This document shows positions 25,044 to 36,200 of a stretch of DNA of 64,000 nt, one piece after another. A program made the position numbers and the translations under genes. Under the pieces are notes generated by a model that searched no databases, was not told where the DNA came from, and worked only from the letters and a program-made list of their open reading frames with translations. The stretch comes from Acidobacteriota bacterium (lineage in GTDB: Bacteria; Acidobacteriota; Terriglobia; Acidiferrales; UBA7541). How positions within the stretch are numbered: position 1 is the first letter of the stretch; every line of letters starts with the position of its first letter. Location of the stretch: the NCBI GenBank assembly GCA_013289955.1, contig JABCYZ010000002.1:310001-374000 (forward strand), given 5' to 3'.

Positions 25044-25769
25044 ATGGCGAAGCTCAGCCTGATGTTTGAAGCAAAGACGGTCAAGGAAGTGCCGGTTGGG
25101 ACCCGGCCCGTGAGCATTGGGCGCTCTCCGGATAACGACATACCGGTCGACAATCTGGCGGTCTCGAACTATCACGCCCGCGTGTATTTTGAAGGCGGGC
25201 GGCTTGTGGTGGAAGACCTCGATAGCCTCAACGGAACGTTTGTGAACGACCTGCGCGTGGAGCGCGCCACGCTGCACGATGGGGATTCGATCTGGATCGG
25301 CAAACACCACATTAAAGTGGACGCTTCGGGCGACGCGCCCGTGCCGTGGGATACGGGGCGCAAGGCCAGCGCCCCGCGCATCAACGAAACGATGGTGCTG
25401 GATACAAAAGCGCGGCGCGAAATGCTGCAACAGGCGGCGGCCACTGGCGAGCGCGTGCAGTTTGCAGCGGGCCGACTGAAGGTTCCTACACTCGTCGTGA
25501 TTGGCGGGCGAACCGACCAGAAAGAGTACATGCTCACGAACAAGCTCACCGTCATCGGCAAGTCAGCAATGGCCACGGTAAAGGTCAAAGGATGGTTCAA
25601 GCCGCCGATGGCCGCGCAGATCAACCAGCGCGATGACGGCTACTACATCGGCCCCGGCGACAAAATGCCGCTGGTGAATGGGACGCCGATTACCGGACCC
25701 GTGCGCCTGAATGACGGCGACGTCATCGAGATCAGCGGCGTGCGTATGAATTTTATTTACCGCGAATAG
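25044..25769 (+). CDS. FHA-domain protein
   Basis: 241 residues. The first FHA domain (about 5-90) has GRS at 26-28, Ser41, His44 and Asn63-Gly64, the residues that bind phosphothreonine. A linker follows, then a second FHA-like fold (about 150-240) that lacks several of these residues. It probably couples phosphorylated kinase targets to the neighbouring phosphatase and cyclase. ATG 25044 follows GGAGGA (25031-25036) and the phosphatase stop by 1 nt; the open frame extends to 24942 but is not needed. Confidence 0.92.
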   Translation: MAKLSLMFEAKTVKEVPVGTRPVSIGRSPDNDIPVDNLAVSNYHARVYFEGGRLVVEDLDSLNGTFVNDLRVERATLHDGDSIWIGKHHIKVDASGDAPVPWDTGRKASAPRINETMVLDTKARREMLQQAAATGERVQFAAGRLKVPTLVVIGGRTDQKEYMLTNKLTVIGKSAMATVKVKGWFKPPMAAQINQRDDGYYIGPGDKMPLVNGTPITGPVRLNDGDVIEISGVRMNFIYRE

Positions 25770-25782
25770 CGCGCGAAATGAG

Positions 25783-28206
25783 ATGACAGCTCCGTCAGGC
25801 GCATGGTGGCAACGGCGGGACCTGTTCGGCCTGTACGAACTTCTGCAATCGTGGTGGCGGCATCGGGTTTCCTTTGTCATTAGCCTGGGCATCACGCTGG
25901 CCGCACTGACCGTCTATTACTTCACCTTCCTCGGCGAAAGACCGACGCCGATTTTTGTTTTTCTGCAACGACTCGAATTCGACTCTCTCGATACGCGATT
26001 TCGGTACCGGCCCGCCGCCAAGACGCCCGTTGACCCCCGCATTGTGATCGTGGATATCGACCAGCGCTCCCAGGAAGTGCTTGGAAAGTGGCCATTTTCG
26101 AGAACGCATTTTGCCAAAATGCTGGACGTATTGCGAGAGGATGGCGCGAAGGTCGTGGCGTTCGACATCACCTTCGACAAACCGGACCAGACCGTGGAAC
26201 TGATGCGAAAAATCTGGAGAGACCTGGAGGCAAGGAAGAAGAACGGAGAACCCATCGACGCCAAGTATGAAACCTGGCTGCACCAGCTCGTCGCAGAAAA
26301 TGACGCGGATGCGCAGTTTGCCAGGTCGATTGACCGCTTTGGACCCGTGGTCCTCGGAAGTTTCTTTCTGAAGAAGGAGGAATTGACGGGCATCGACAAT
26401 GCCACGCTGGACGGGTATGCCGATTTGATTGATTGGTATTCGATTACGAAAACGGCCATGAACCCCGCGACGGGAAAGCAGGATTTCGCGGAGCTGGTGA
26501 GAAAATACGATCAGGAGGAAAATCTATTTTCCGCCACGGTCGCCAATATTCCTTCTCTTGCAAACCCCCAAGATCCGGAAAAAGCATCAATAGGATTCTT
26601 TAACATTTCCGCCGATCCGGACGGCGTTTTGCGCCGGACTCTGCTCGTTCTTCCCTTCGGGCGGTCGAAAGATATCAATGATTGGCAGATGTTCGGCTCG
26701 CTGGAAGTTCAGGCGGTCAGACTCTATCTCGGGCTGCCGACCACGCAGCTGTCCGTAGACTTCAATCCGATTGGAGTTGCCAGCATCAACTTTGGCGACC
26801 AGTTGAAGATCAAGCCGGACTATACGGGGCACATGCAGATCAATTACCGCGGCCCGCGGGGAAGCTATCTGTATAAGTCGATCGCCGACGTGGTGACGAG
26901 AAACTTTGAACCGGGAACATTCAAGGAGAAGATTGTATTGGTTGGGGCTTCGGCAACCGGTATCGGAGACCAGCGATCAACCCCCTACGGCGGGATCGAC
27001 TATCCCGGCGTCGAAGTGCACGCCAATGTGATCGATAACATCCTAAACCAGAACTTTCTTGTCCGAGGCGCCCGGCAAGCCTTGTGGGACGTGCTGACGA
27101 TTTTGTTCCTGGGCATACCGCTCGGGATCTGGATGGCACTGGTACAGCCGCGGTGGATGTGGTTTGGGGCCGGGCTGCTCGCTCCGCTTGCGGCGGCGGA
27201 TTATCTGGCGTTTCTCGACGGCTGGTGGCTGAATTTTACCATGCCGGCGATGACGCTCGTGGGCAACGTAGTGCTTGTGTCACTTTATCGCGTACTTATC
27301 GAGGAAAAAGAAAAACGCAAAGTACGCGCGGAATTCGCCAACTACCTTAGTCCCGAGGTGATCCGCCGACTCCTGGTCGATCCCAGCCTTGTTGACCCGA
27401 AGAAAACCGACATCACTGTCATGTTCAGCGATATTCGCGGTTTCACAACCATCTCGGAAAAACTCGACGCGCAGGAACTCGCTGTCTTTCTCAACCAATA
27501 TCTTTCGGATATGACGCGCATCGTCTTCAAGAACAACGGGACGCTCGACAAATACATCGGTGACGCCGTGATGGCCTTCTGGGGGGCGCCTTTCGAAGAA
27601 CCCGGGCATGCGACGAAAGCGTGCAACGCCGCTCTGGAAATGATGAAGCGCGTTCGCGAGTTGCAAAAAGTCTGGGAAGCAGAGGGCAAGCCGCGTCTGG
27701 AGATCGGCATCGGGCTGAACACCGGCGTGGCGAGCGTCGGCAGGATGGGCTCATCGTTGCGCCGCGGCTACACGGCGCTCGGCGACGCGGTGAATCTCTC
27801 TTCGCGGCTTGAAGGATCGAACAAGGACTACGGCACGTACATCATCGTAAACGAGACGACCTACGAGGGCGCCAAAGACGATGGATTCGTGTTTCGGGAG
27901 CTGGACCTGATTCGCGTGAAGGGAAAGCTGCAGCCTGTCACAATCTACCAGTTGATGGGGCAGCGGACGGATTTGGCCGCGGAGGGTCGCGCGGAAGAAG
28001 TGCGTTTGCAGGTGGAACAGTTCGAGCACGCGCGGGAACTCTTTCGCCATCGAAAGTGGGAGGCCGCGCAACGCGCTTTTCAGGAATTTCTCGACAGATG
28101 GCCCGGAGACGGACCTTCGCGCGTCTACTGGAAGCGCTGCCAGGAATATTTGTTCGACGAACCGCCGACAAACTGGGACGGCGTGTTCGTGATGACCCAC
28201 AAATAG
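25783..28206 (+). CDS. CHASE2-domain class III adenylate cyclase
   Basis: 807-residue membrane sensor. One N-terminal helix (about 28-48), a large extracytoplasmic CHASE2 domain (about 60-420), three membrane helices (about 425-505), then a class III cyclase domain. The metal-binding Asp550 (FSDIRG) and Asp594 (YIGDAVM) are present, Lys590 and Thr664 fit adenine rather than guanine selection, and Asn671 and Arg675 complete the active site. A short TPR-like C-terminal tail follows. It starts 13 nt after the FHA gene. Expected product: cyclic AMP in response to an envelope signal. Confidence 0.9.
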   Translation: MTAPSGAWWQRRDLFGLYELLQSWWRHRVSFVISLGITLAALTVYYFTFLGERPTPIFVFLQRLEFDSLDTRFRYRPAAKTPVDPRIVIVDIDQRSQEVLGKWPFSRTHFAKMLDVLREDGAKVVAFDITFDKPDQTVELMRKIWRDLEARKKNGEPIDAKYETWLHQLVAENDADAQFARSIDRFGPVVLGSFFLKKEELTGIDNATLDGYADLIDWYSITKTAMNPATGKQDFAELVRKYDQEENLFSATVANIPSLANPQDPEKASIGFFNISADPDGVLRRTLLVLPFGRSKDINDWQMFGSLEVQAVRLYLGLPTTQLSVDFNPIGVASINFGDQLKIKPDYTGHMQINYRGPRGSYLYKSIADVVTRNFEPGTFKEKIVLVGASATGIGDQRSTPYGGIDYPGVEVHANVIDNILNQNFLVRGARQALWDVLTILFLGIPLGIWMALVQPRWMWFGAGLLAPLAAADYLAFLDGWWLNFTMPAMTLVGNVVLVSLYRVLIEEKEKRKVRAEFANYLSPEVIRRLLVDPSLVDPKKTDITVMFSDIRGFTTISEKLDAQELAVFLNQYLSDMTRIVFKNNGTLDKYIGDAVMAFWGAPFEEPGHATKACNAALEMMKRVRELQKVWEAEGKPRLEIGIGLNTGVASVGRMGSSLRRGYTALGDAVNLSSRLEGSNKDYGTYIIVNETTYEGAKDDGFVFRELDLIRVKGKLQPVTIYQLMGQRTDLAAEGRAEEVRLQVEQFEHARELFRHRKWEAAQRAFQEFLDRWPGDGPSRVYWKRCQEYLFDEPPTNWDGVFVMTHK

Positions 28207-28245
28207 CCGCGTGAGCCAGGGCGGAGGGCGCCGTGTCGGTTCGCA

Positions 28246-31200
28246 CTACAGCTTTTCGACTTCAATCAGATTGTCCGCCGGATCGCGGTCGATCAGTTTG
28301 TTGTAAGGATCTATTCCCGCGAACGTCGGCTTCTCATCCACCACAAATTCAAAGGTGCTCTTCTCCTGTGAAACCCACTCTTTGTGCAGATTCAGCCGCT
28401 TCAAATGCTCTTTGGTTCCGCTGAACACGCCAACGTCGATCAAGTCGTGAATCGGCATCGGCGTTTCGTTTCCCGAGCCGTCGGACTTTTTCTTCTGCGA
28501 ATTCGTCGTTAGCGTCACTTTGTATTTCTTGTCGGGCGTTTCCACGTAGGTCGCTGATACAGCCTTGTTCTCATAGAGCACGATAGACTCGAACATGTCC
28601 GTGATCACATACTGCAGTTCCGGCGGAGTTTGCTCGCGGAGCGCAGCGACGAATCCGCGCGTATCGGGAAACGGCCCCTTGGCATAACGGTTTTTCTCAA
28701 GAAAATTGCGCAGAGCAAGATTCACTTTGTCCTCGCCGATATAATCCGCCAGCGCGAACATCACTAGCGCTCCTTTCTGATACCAGACGTACGGTTCGCG
28801 CTGCACCAGAACGAGCGGCGGCTCGTGGCGCGTCTCGCCCGCGCGCCCTCTCAAATAGCGGTCGAGTTCATACCGCAAATCCTTTCGCAGCATGTCTTCG
28901 CCGTACCTCTTTGACATGACGGTAAGCGCCGAGTATTCCGCGAGCGATTCGCTCATCATGTTTGAACCTTGCGTCTGGCTGCCAATCAATTGGTGGCCCC
29001 ACCACTGGTGTGCGAGCTCGTGCGCGGTAACGAAGTAGAGCAGGTCGATATCATCAGGTTTCTTCATCCGCTCGATGAACCCGATGTCTTCGGAATAGGG
29101 CACAGTGTTCGGAAAGGACTGAGCAAACTGCCGGTAACGCGGAAATTCCAGGACGCGAAACTGGTTAAATTGGTAGGGGCCAAAGTTTTTTTCGTAATAG
29201 TCCAGCCCGCTCTTCGAGGCGTCCATCATCTTGTCCAGGTTGAACTCATGGCCGGGCTGATAATAGATTTCCAGCTTTACGTTTTTCCATTGGTCCGTCT
29301 TTACGCTGAAGCGGCCGGAAAGAAACGAGTAAAAATCGTTGACTCGTGTGTCGCCCATGCTGTAGTCGAAATACCGGCGTCCGTTCTCGGTCCACTCACG
29401 GGTCAGATAACCGGGGGCGATGGCGATCTGATCCGGCGAGGTGCTGACGACAGCGTGAAACGTGACCCACTCGGAATTTGCCGTGAACAGATTTATGTTC
29501 GAGTAGTAGGGATCACCGGGCGGCGCCATCTCCTCGAGAGGCGGCAGCTTCTCTTCGCGCCGGCGGACCGGATCGTCGATCTCGATGTTTTGGTTGTACC
29601 CGATGGATGGAAAATAGTCGCGGTCAAAAAAGGTGCCGTTATAGGCGAACTCCGCCCGTTCGTTGCCGTCCTTGAATCCGCGCGAAGTGTAGCTCACGTG
29701 AAAATCCATCTTCATCGTTTCATTTGGTTCGAGAGGCTTCTCCAGCTTGTAGATCGAATAGAAATGGTCTCTATCGACGAGCGTTTGCTTTGAGCCGCGG
29801 TCGAACTTCACTTCCTGGATGGCTTCGCGCGAATCGGTGATGTGCACTTCGTCGATAGCCTTAGCCGAGTGATTTACGAGCATGTAGTAGCCGGTTGCAG
29901 CGAAAGACCGCCTCTCCGGGAAGATGTCAACCGCAACGTCCACAGCCGTCACTTTGGGCTGCGGCAAGCGCTCATACTTTTTGTAAAGCTGTTCGTACTC
30001 CGCGGCGCGATGGCGGTTCTGCTTCGCCGTGCGGAATTCATTCAGCACGTGCGTGTTGTAGTAGAAAACCGCGCCACACGTTCCTGCCAAAATCAGAAAC
30101 GCCGCAGCCGCGGGGATCAAGCGAGTTATCCGTGGGCCCGCCTTCTTCCAGCGCGCTGCAAACGACTGCTCGGTTCCGCGCCTCGCGAAGGCAATGGCGA
30201 GCACAGCCAGCAATCCTCCAATAGAGAGCCAGTAAGCCGTCACCCAGAACAGCGCTTCGGTGAAATGCCCGTAACCGTTCATGTCCGAGTAGGTGTAGGG
30301 CGTAATCTCCCCGTAGAGATACATGCGGTTTTCGATGCCCCAGGCGTAGAGGGTGGGAATCAGGATGAAGAACCCGACGACTACGGCGTGGGCCACAAAC
30401 TTATTTCCTAGGACCGTTTGGAGAAACAAAGCGAGTAGGATCACCATGAGAAGTTGCGGCAAGTAAATCAGGTAGATCTCTTTCGCATAGTGACCCAGCT
30501 CGAACCGGAAAAATCCACTCATGGCCTGAGAAAGTACGCCGCACACCAGCACCACGGACGCCAATACCGTCTCGACCATGGCCAGCGCCAGAAACTTGCT
30601 CACAAAGTCGGTCCAGTCGCGCAGCGGGAGAGAATCGTGGATCTGCTCGAAACGCACATCGCGCTCCCGCCAAATGACTTCGCCCGCGTATAGCGCGCCG
30701 ACGATATAGAGGAAGAGTCCGGACTGTCCCGAGACCACCAGCACCGTCAGGAACGTGACAGGCCAAACCTCGACGCCGTTATTGTTTCCGGCGAAATGCC
30801 CGCTGATCATCACGAATACGAGCATGATCAGAGTGATCGCCCAGAACGGTATTTCCCGGACGATGTTGAAAAAACGCATGCGCGTCATGGAAAACAGCTG
30901 CAACCAGGTTGTCCTTGCCCCAAAGGTCTGCGTCACCTGGGGAAGGGCTCCCGCACGCCGGACTGCCTTCTTCACGGTGTCTTCGTCCGCTCTCGCTTCC
31001 TCCGCCTTTTTTGTGGATCGCCGCGAACCCAAGACTTCCGCAGACATCGGGAAAAACGCGAATACGACGAGCAAAGCCAGCGCGCCGACGCCGAGCCACA
31101 CGAGCCGGTTATAAAGAAATGTTCCCGTCCAGTGGAGAAGGAGCGTGTTTCTTTCCACTACCGTCCAATAGCGCATCAGGCTCTGGACCATGATGATTCC

Positions 31201-31836
31201 CAGGGGATCGATGATGGTCGCCCAGGCGCGCTCGAGCTTGTTGGAGGTGATGACGACCACCAGCTCGATGAGATAAAAGGCCAGGAGCGCCACGCCCTGG
31301 AGATAAACGACAACAATATTTCGCGTCAGCGCCGCGACACAAAAATACAGGCTCCCCAGGAAAAATATCTGCACGATCCCGATCGAGGCATAGACCTTGA
31401 AATACATTGCAAAGTCGTTCGGGGCAATCCGGAGTTTGTCCACCCATGGCATCAGCGTGCCAAGGGCAGTACCGAAGACGATTCCTGAAAAAACAAACAG
31501 CGCGGTCACCATCGAGCCGGCCCATCGTCCTCCGAGATAGGCGAACTTGGAGATCGGTTTGGTGAAAAGCAGCTGATACGTGTCGCCATTAAAATCGCGC
31601 AGGATCGCCGGCCCAAAGATCGCGGCGATTAATATCGAACCGTAAGCCATTACAAACGACGTGATCAAGGTCACTGCGAACGGGCCATTTAAGAGGACCT
31701 TACCGCTCCCGGCGGGGCCGAAGCCCTGCGCAGCCACCGAGAAGAACGGCAGGACCGCTGCCACCAAAAAGAAAATATAAGTGGAAATACTCTTAAGCCG
31801 AAGCTTCAGTTCGAATAGAAAGAAGTCCATGAACAT
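28246..31836 (-). CDS. ABC permease fused to an M1-type aminopeptidase
   Basis: 1196-residue fusion. The N-terminal half (about 1-590) holds an ABC-2 type permease with roughly 12 membrane helices in two sets. The C-terminal half is an extracytoplasmic M1-like metallopeptidase with HELAH at 939-943 and a downstream Glu963 in MMSESLAEY. The second ligand is 20 residues after the last His, one more than in classical M1 enzymes (HExxHx18E). It follows the ATPase gene by 15 nt. The substrate is unknown; a transporter that trims peptides at the membrane is a fair inference. Start ATG 31836 or Met 31830. Confidence 0.88.
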   Translation of the reverse strand: MFMDFFLFELKLRLKSISTYIFFLVAAVLPFFSVAAQGFGPAGSGKVLLNGPFAVTLITSFVMAYGSILIAAIFGPAILRDFNGDTYQLLFTKPISKFAYLGGRWAGSMVTALFVFSGIVFGTALGTLMPWVDKLRIAPNDFAMYFKVYASIGIVQIFFLGSLYFCVAALTRNIVVVYLQGVALLAFYLIELVVVITSNKLERAWATIIDPLGIIMVQSLMRYWTVVERNTLLLHWTGTFLYNRLVWLGVGALALLVVFAFFPMSAEVLGSRRSTKKAEEARADEDTVKKAVRRAGALPQVTQTFGARTTWLQLFSMTRMRFFNIVREIPFWAITLIMLVFVMISGHFAGNNNGVEVWPVTFLTVLVVSGQSGLFLYIVGALYAGEVIWRERDVRFEQIHDSLPLRDWTDFVSKFLALAMVETVLASVVLVCGVLSQAMSGFFRFELGHYAKEIYLIYLPQLLMVILLALFLQTVLGNKFVAHAVVVGFFILIPTLYAWGIENRMYLYGEITPYTYSDMNGYGHFTEALFWVTAYWLSIGGLLAVLAIAFARRGTEQSFAARWKKAGPRITRLIPAAAAFLILAGTCGAVFYYNTHVLNEFRTAKQNRHRAAEYEQLYKKYERLPQPKVTAVDVAVDIFPERRSFAATGYYMLVNHSAKAIDEVHITDSREAIQEVKFDRGSKQTLVDRDHFYSIYKLEKPLEPNETMKMDFHVSYTSRGFKDGNERAEFAYNGTFFDRDYFPSIGYNQNIEIDDPVRRREEKLPPLEEMAPPGDPYYSNINLFTANSEWVTFHAVVSTSPDQIAIAPGYLTREWTENGRRYFDYSMGDTRVNDFYSFLSGRFSVKTDQWKNVKLEIYYQPGHEFNLDKMMDASKSGLDYYEKNFGPYQFNQFRVLEFPRYRQFAQSFPNTVPYSEDIGFIERMKKPDDIDLLYFVTAHELAHQWWGHQLIGSQTQGSNMMSESLAEYSALTVMSKRYGEDMLRKDLRYELDRYLRGRAGETRHEPPLVLVQREPYVWYQKGALVMFALADYIGEDKVNLALRNFLEKNRYAKGPFPDTRGFVAALREQTPPELQYVITDMFESIVLYENKAVSATYVETPDKKYKVTLTTNSQKKKSDGSGNETPMPIHDLIDVGVFSGTKEHLKRLNLHKEWVSQEKSTFEFVVDEKPTFAGIDPYNKLIDRDPADNLIEVEKL

Positions 31837-31851
31837 TTCGTGTTCTCCCCT

Positions 31852-32730
31852 TCAATTCGGACGGTGCCGCGACAATTCGCGAAAATACACGTCTTCCAAA
31901 TCCGCCTCCACGAGCAGAAACCCCTCGCCCAGCGGCGTTTCCGAATACACACGCACTTCGTTGAGCCCTCCGACACGATGCATCGAAATGAGCGGGTACG
32001 CTTTTTCGATCGCTTCCCGCTCCGCATCCGTCGGAACGACCTTGCTCCAAACGCGGCCTTTCAACACGTCGATCGTCTGGGCAGGCATGCCTTCGAGGAT
32101 CAGTTCACCGCTGCTGATAATGGCCATCTTCGAGCAAAGCTCGCGCACGTCCTCGACGATGTGCGTCGAGAGGATCACCACCACGTTCCTCCCGATGGAA
32201 CTCAGCAAATTCAAGAACCGGTTGCGTTCGGCCGGGTCGAGTCCGGCCGTCGGCTCGTCCACAATAATCAGTTTCGGATTCGCCAGCAGCGCCTGGGCAA
32301 TTCCGAAACGTTGTTTCATTCCGCCCGAATATCCGCCAAGCGCTTTCTTTCGCACGTCCCACAGATTCGTTTGTTGCAGCAGGCCTTCGACAATCTCCTT
32401 GCGCTCTCCACTTTTCGATATTCCTTTCATCACGGCGAGGTGGTTCAGCATGTCCACGGCGGACATTTTCGGGTATACGCCAAATTCCTGCGGCAAATAG
32501 CCGAGCAGCCGGCGCGTGGCATCCTTATTCAGAATCAGGTCGAGGCCGTCGAGAGTGGCCGATCCGGTATCAGGATCGAGAAGCGTCGCCAGAATCTTCA
32601 TCAACGTGGATTTACCAGCCCCGTTAGGCCCCAGCAGTCCGAACATCCCGGGGGCGATCTCCAGCGAGACACCGCGCAAAGCGCGCACACCTCCTGAATA
32701 GGTCTTGGACAGATTGCGAATGGAAAGCAC
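31852..32730 (-). CDS. ABC transporter ATP-binding protein
   Basis: 292 residues. Walker A GPNGAGKST at 34-42, signature YSGGMKQ at 134-140, Walker B LIIVDEP at 154-160, followed by the switch His in STHIVED. The C-terminal 80 residues are the accessory part seen in ABC-2 drug or peptide exporters. First gene of the minus-strand operon with the permease-peptidase fusion; divergent from the RND operon. Confidence 0.93.
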   Translation of the reverse strand: MLSIRNLSKTYSGGVRALRGVSLEIAPGMFGLLGPNGAGKSTLMKILATLLDPDTGSATLDGLDLILNKDATRRLLGYLPQEFGVYPKMSAVDMLNHLAVMKGISKSGERKEIVEGLLQQTNLWDVRKKALGGYSGGMKQRFGIAQALLANPKLIIVDEPTAGLDPAERNRFLNLLSSIGRNVVVILSTHIVEDVRELCSKMAIISSGELILEGMPAQTIDVLKGRVWSKVVPTDAEREAIEKAYPLISMHRVGGLNEVRVYSETPLGEGFLLVEADLEDVYFRELSRHRPN

Positions 32731-33211
32731 TGGGTTTGCTCCTTTTGTCTTCCTATGACGACAGCTTGAGTGCAGTTCTGGTGACCAGCGGGACGCGATA
32801 CCTGTAATGACGAAGGACTATACCCGAAAGACGCATCCGTTCGGATAGTTATAAACATGCCGTCCAAATTGGCGGTCAGCCGATTCAAAATTTGAATGCG
32901 ACGTAGTCCGAATAAGGACATCCAAATGGGGGTAATATATCCTGAGTGCGGCCCCGCCATTCGGCTAACACTCTGAACCATAAAGGTTTGGCGGTGATGC
33001 GGCCTGGCATCCCGGCGATCTTGCTATGCGCGACCGATTCCTGGAAGTGGTTCGCCGGCGGAATTATCTGAAGGACGATGGTTCGGGTCCGGCCAGGAGG
33101 CGTACCCAAACAATTGAGTGCGGGAATCTAAGACAAGAGCACCCGGACGGAAGCACCGAATCAAGTTGCATAGCTGGGCGAACCGCCCTTTAGAGGAAAC
33201 TTCGAGACTCC
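32731..33211. other. Divergent regulatory region between ABC and RND operons
   Basis: 480 nt, AT-richer than its surroundings. It holds ATCCG-TT-CGGAT (32835-32846) and ATTCAAA-A-TTTGAAT (32883-32897), candidate regulator sites for one or both operons. I could not assign promoters with confidence. A 55-codon frame at 33026-33193 on the plus strand is discussed under rejected items. Confidence 0.45.
32883..32897. promoter_or_regulatory. 15-bp palindrome, candidate operator
   Basis: ATTCAAA and TTTGAAT flank a central A: seven-bp perfect arms. Lies between the two divergent transport operons. Confidence 0.45.
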
Positions 33212-36200
33212 ATGTGGATTGTCCGATTAGCGCTCGCGAGACCCTACACCTTTGTGGTCCTCGCGCTCGTCATCATCCTGCTGACGCCGGTAGTGCTCTT
33301 GCGCACTCCGACGGACATCTTTCCGGAAATAAACATCCCGGTGATCACGCTCGTCTGGACGTACACGGGGCTCGAGCCGCAGGAGATGGAGCAGCGGATC
33401 ACGAGCAATTCGGAGCGCTCGGTTACGACGCTGGTCAATGATGTCGAGCACATCGAATCGCAATCTCTGAATGGCATTGCGGTCGTCAAAATCTACTTCC
33501 AGCCGACTGCCAATGTGCAAGTCGCGCTGGCACAAACCACCGCCATCGCGCAAACCATTTTGAAGAGCTTGCCGCCGGGAACGACTCCTCCTCTTGTTGC
33601 CATCTTTTCCGCTTCGACCGTTCCCGTCATTCAAATTGGATTGACCAGCGACAGCTTGAGCGAGCAACAACTCTTCGATTTTGGAAATAACTTCATTCGA
33701 ACACAGCTTGCCACGGTGCAAGGCGCGGCGTTGCCGTTCCCCTACGGCGGAAAACAGCGCACGATATCGGTGGACATCGATTCCGCTTCGCTGCAATCCA
33801 AGGGACTTTCTCCGGTGGACATCGTAAACGCCGTCAATGCCCAGAACCTGATCCTGCCTACGGGAACCGTGAAACTCGGGTCGCTCGAATATCTCGTCGA
33901 GATGAACGGAAGCCCCCTTACGGTGGAGGGACTGAACGATCTGCCGATCAAAACCGTTAACGGGGCGACGATTTACATGAAAGATGTCGCTCATATCCGC
34001 GATGGATTTACACCGCAAACCAATGTGGTGCGCGTGAACGGGCAGCGCGGCGTGCTCATGAGCACGTACAAAACAGGCGGCGCCTCCACGCTGGACATCG
34101 TCGACCGCGTGAAGACCGTTCTGGCCAACTATGCTTCCTCCCTGCCGGAAGGCCTCCGGGTCTCGACATTTTTCGACCAATCCGTCTTCGTCCGCGCGTC
34201 GATCCAAGGAGTCTTGCGCGAGGCGCTCATCGCCGCGTGCCTCACCGCGGTGATGATTCTGGTCTTCCTCGGAAACTGGAAGAGCACGTTGATCATTGCA
34301 GTTTCGATTCCGCTCTCAATTCTCGTGAGTATTCTCATGCTCAGTGCTCTCGGGGAAACCATCAACATCATGACGCTCGGGGGCCTGGCGCTGGCCGTCG
34401 GGATCTTGGTCGACGACGCCACCGTGGAAATCGAGAACATCAATCGCAATCTGGCCATGGGGAAAGAAACGATCCAGGCGATTCTCGATGGCGCTCAGCA
34501 GATTGCCGTGCCCGCGTTCGTTTCGACGCTATGCATTTGCATCGTCTTCCTTCCCATGTTTTTCCTTTCGGGAGTGGCGAAATTCCTTTTCGTGCCACTG
34601 GCCGAAGCGGTCAGTTTTGCCATGCTGGCTTCGTACGGGTGGTCAAGAACCATCGTCCCAACCATGGCCATGTACCTCCTGAGCAGCGCGGACGAATACA
34701 AGCCTGAAGAGCATGTGGGTGAAAAACAGGGCTTTTTCCGCCGCTACCAGCAAAAATTCGAGCACGGCTTTGAGAACTTCCGCGAAGGCTACCGCCGCGG
34801 GCTGGCGTCAGTCCTGGACTGGCCGAAACTGTTTGGCGCCTGCTTCTTGATATTCTGCATTCTCTCCATCGGCCTCGTCGCCCTTCTCGGCAGAGATTTT
34901 TTTCCCAAGGTCGACGCCGGGCAAATTCGCTTGCACTTCCGGGCGCGCACTGGATTGCGCATCGAGGAAACTGCCCGTCTCGCCGACCAGGTTGACGAGG
35001 TCATTCGCGAAACGATTCCCCCGAAAGAGTTGCAAACGGTTCTCGACAACATCGGCGTGCCCTACAGCGGCATCAATCTCAGCTACAGCAACTCTGGAAC
35101 TTTTGGCACTTCCGATGCGGAAATCCTTGTCCAGTTGAAAGAAGAACGAGGAAAGCCGACCAGCGTTTACATCAACGAGCTCCGCGAGAAACTGCCGCAA
35201 AGATTTCCCGGCACGCAATTCTTCTTCCAGCCCGCCGACATAGTGACGCAAATCTTGAATTTCGGGACGCCGGCTCCCATCGACGTCGCGGTAACGGGAG
35301 CGAATCAGCGCGGCAACTACGTGGTGGCGGAAAAGCTTGCGAATGAATTCCGGCATATTCCGGGAGCCGTGGACGTTCACGTGCAGCAGGCCCTGGACGA
35401 ACCGACCCTGCACATGGACGTCGATCGCACGCGCGCACAGTCGGTAGGTCTGCAAGCGAAGGACGTGGCGGGTAACCTTCTCGTTTCTCTGAGCTCCAGC
35501 TTTCAGACGTCGCCGGCGTTCTGGCTGGATCCAAAGAACGGCGTGAGCTACAACGTCGCCGTGCAAACGCCCCAATATCGCGTGGACAGCTATCAGGCGT
35601 TGCAAAACACGCCGGTGACCGGCACCGCGCCGGGCATCCCGCCTCAAATCATCGGTAATCTGGTGAACACCACGAACACCGCGAGGCAAGCGGAGATTTC
35701 TCATTACAACGTGCAGCCCATGATCAACGTCTATGCCGCAGTGGACGGCCGTGATCTGGGCGGTGTTTCCGACGAAGTCCTGAAGCGCGTTGCCGCCATA
35801 AAGAACGAACTGCCGCGTGGCAGCCACATCGAAGTGCGCGGCCAGGTGCAAACGATGCGCTCTTCATTCCGCGGCCTTGGATTCGGACTGATCGGCGCGA
35901 TCATCCTTGCGTACCTGCTGATCGTTGTGAATTTCCAGTCGTGGCTGGATCCCTTCATCATCATCACGGCGTTGCCGGGCGCCCTCGCCGGTATTTGCTG
36001 GATTTTGCTGCTCACGCACACCACGCTGAGCGTGCCTTCGCTGACGGGCGCGATCATGTGCATGGGTGTGGCCACAGCCAACAGCATCCTGATGGTATCT
36101 TTCGCGCGCGAGCAGATGAGCGAAGGAAAGTCCGCTCGTGAAGCCGCGCTGCAAGCGGGATTCGTGCGCATGCGTCCCGTTCTGATGACGGCACTCGCCA

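Noticed and set aside
33026..33193. 55-codon plus-strand frame (MRDRFLEVVRRRNYLK start) before the RND operon
   Set aside because: It may be a gene remnant, but no Shine-Dalgarno or recognisable family was seen and the end is low complexity.
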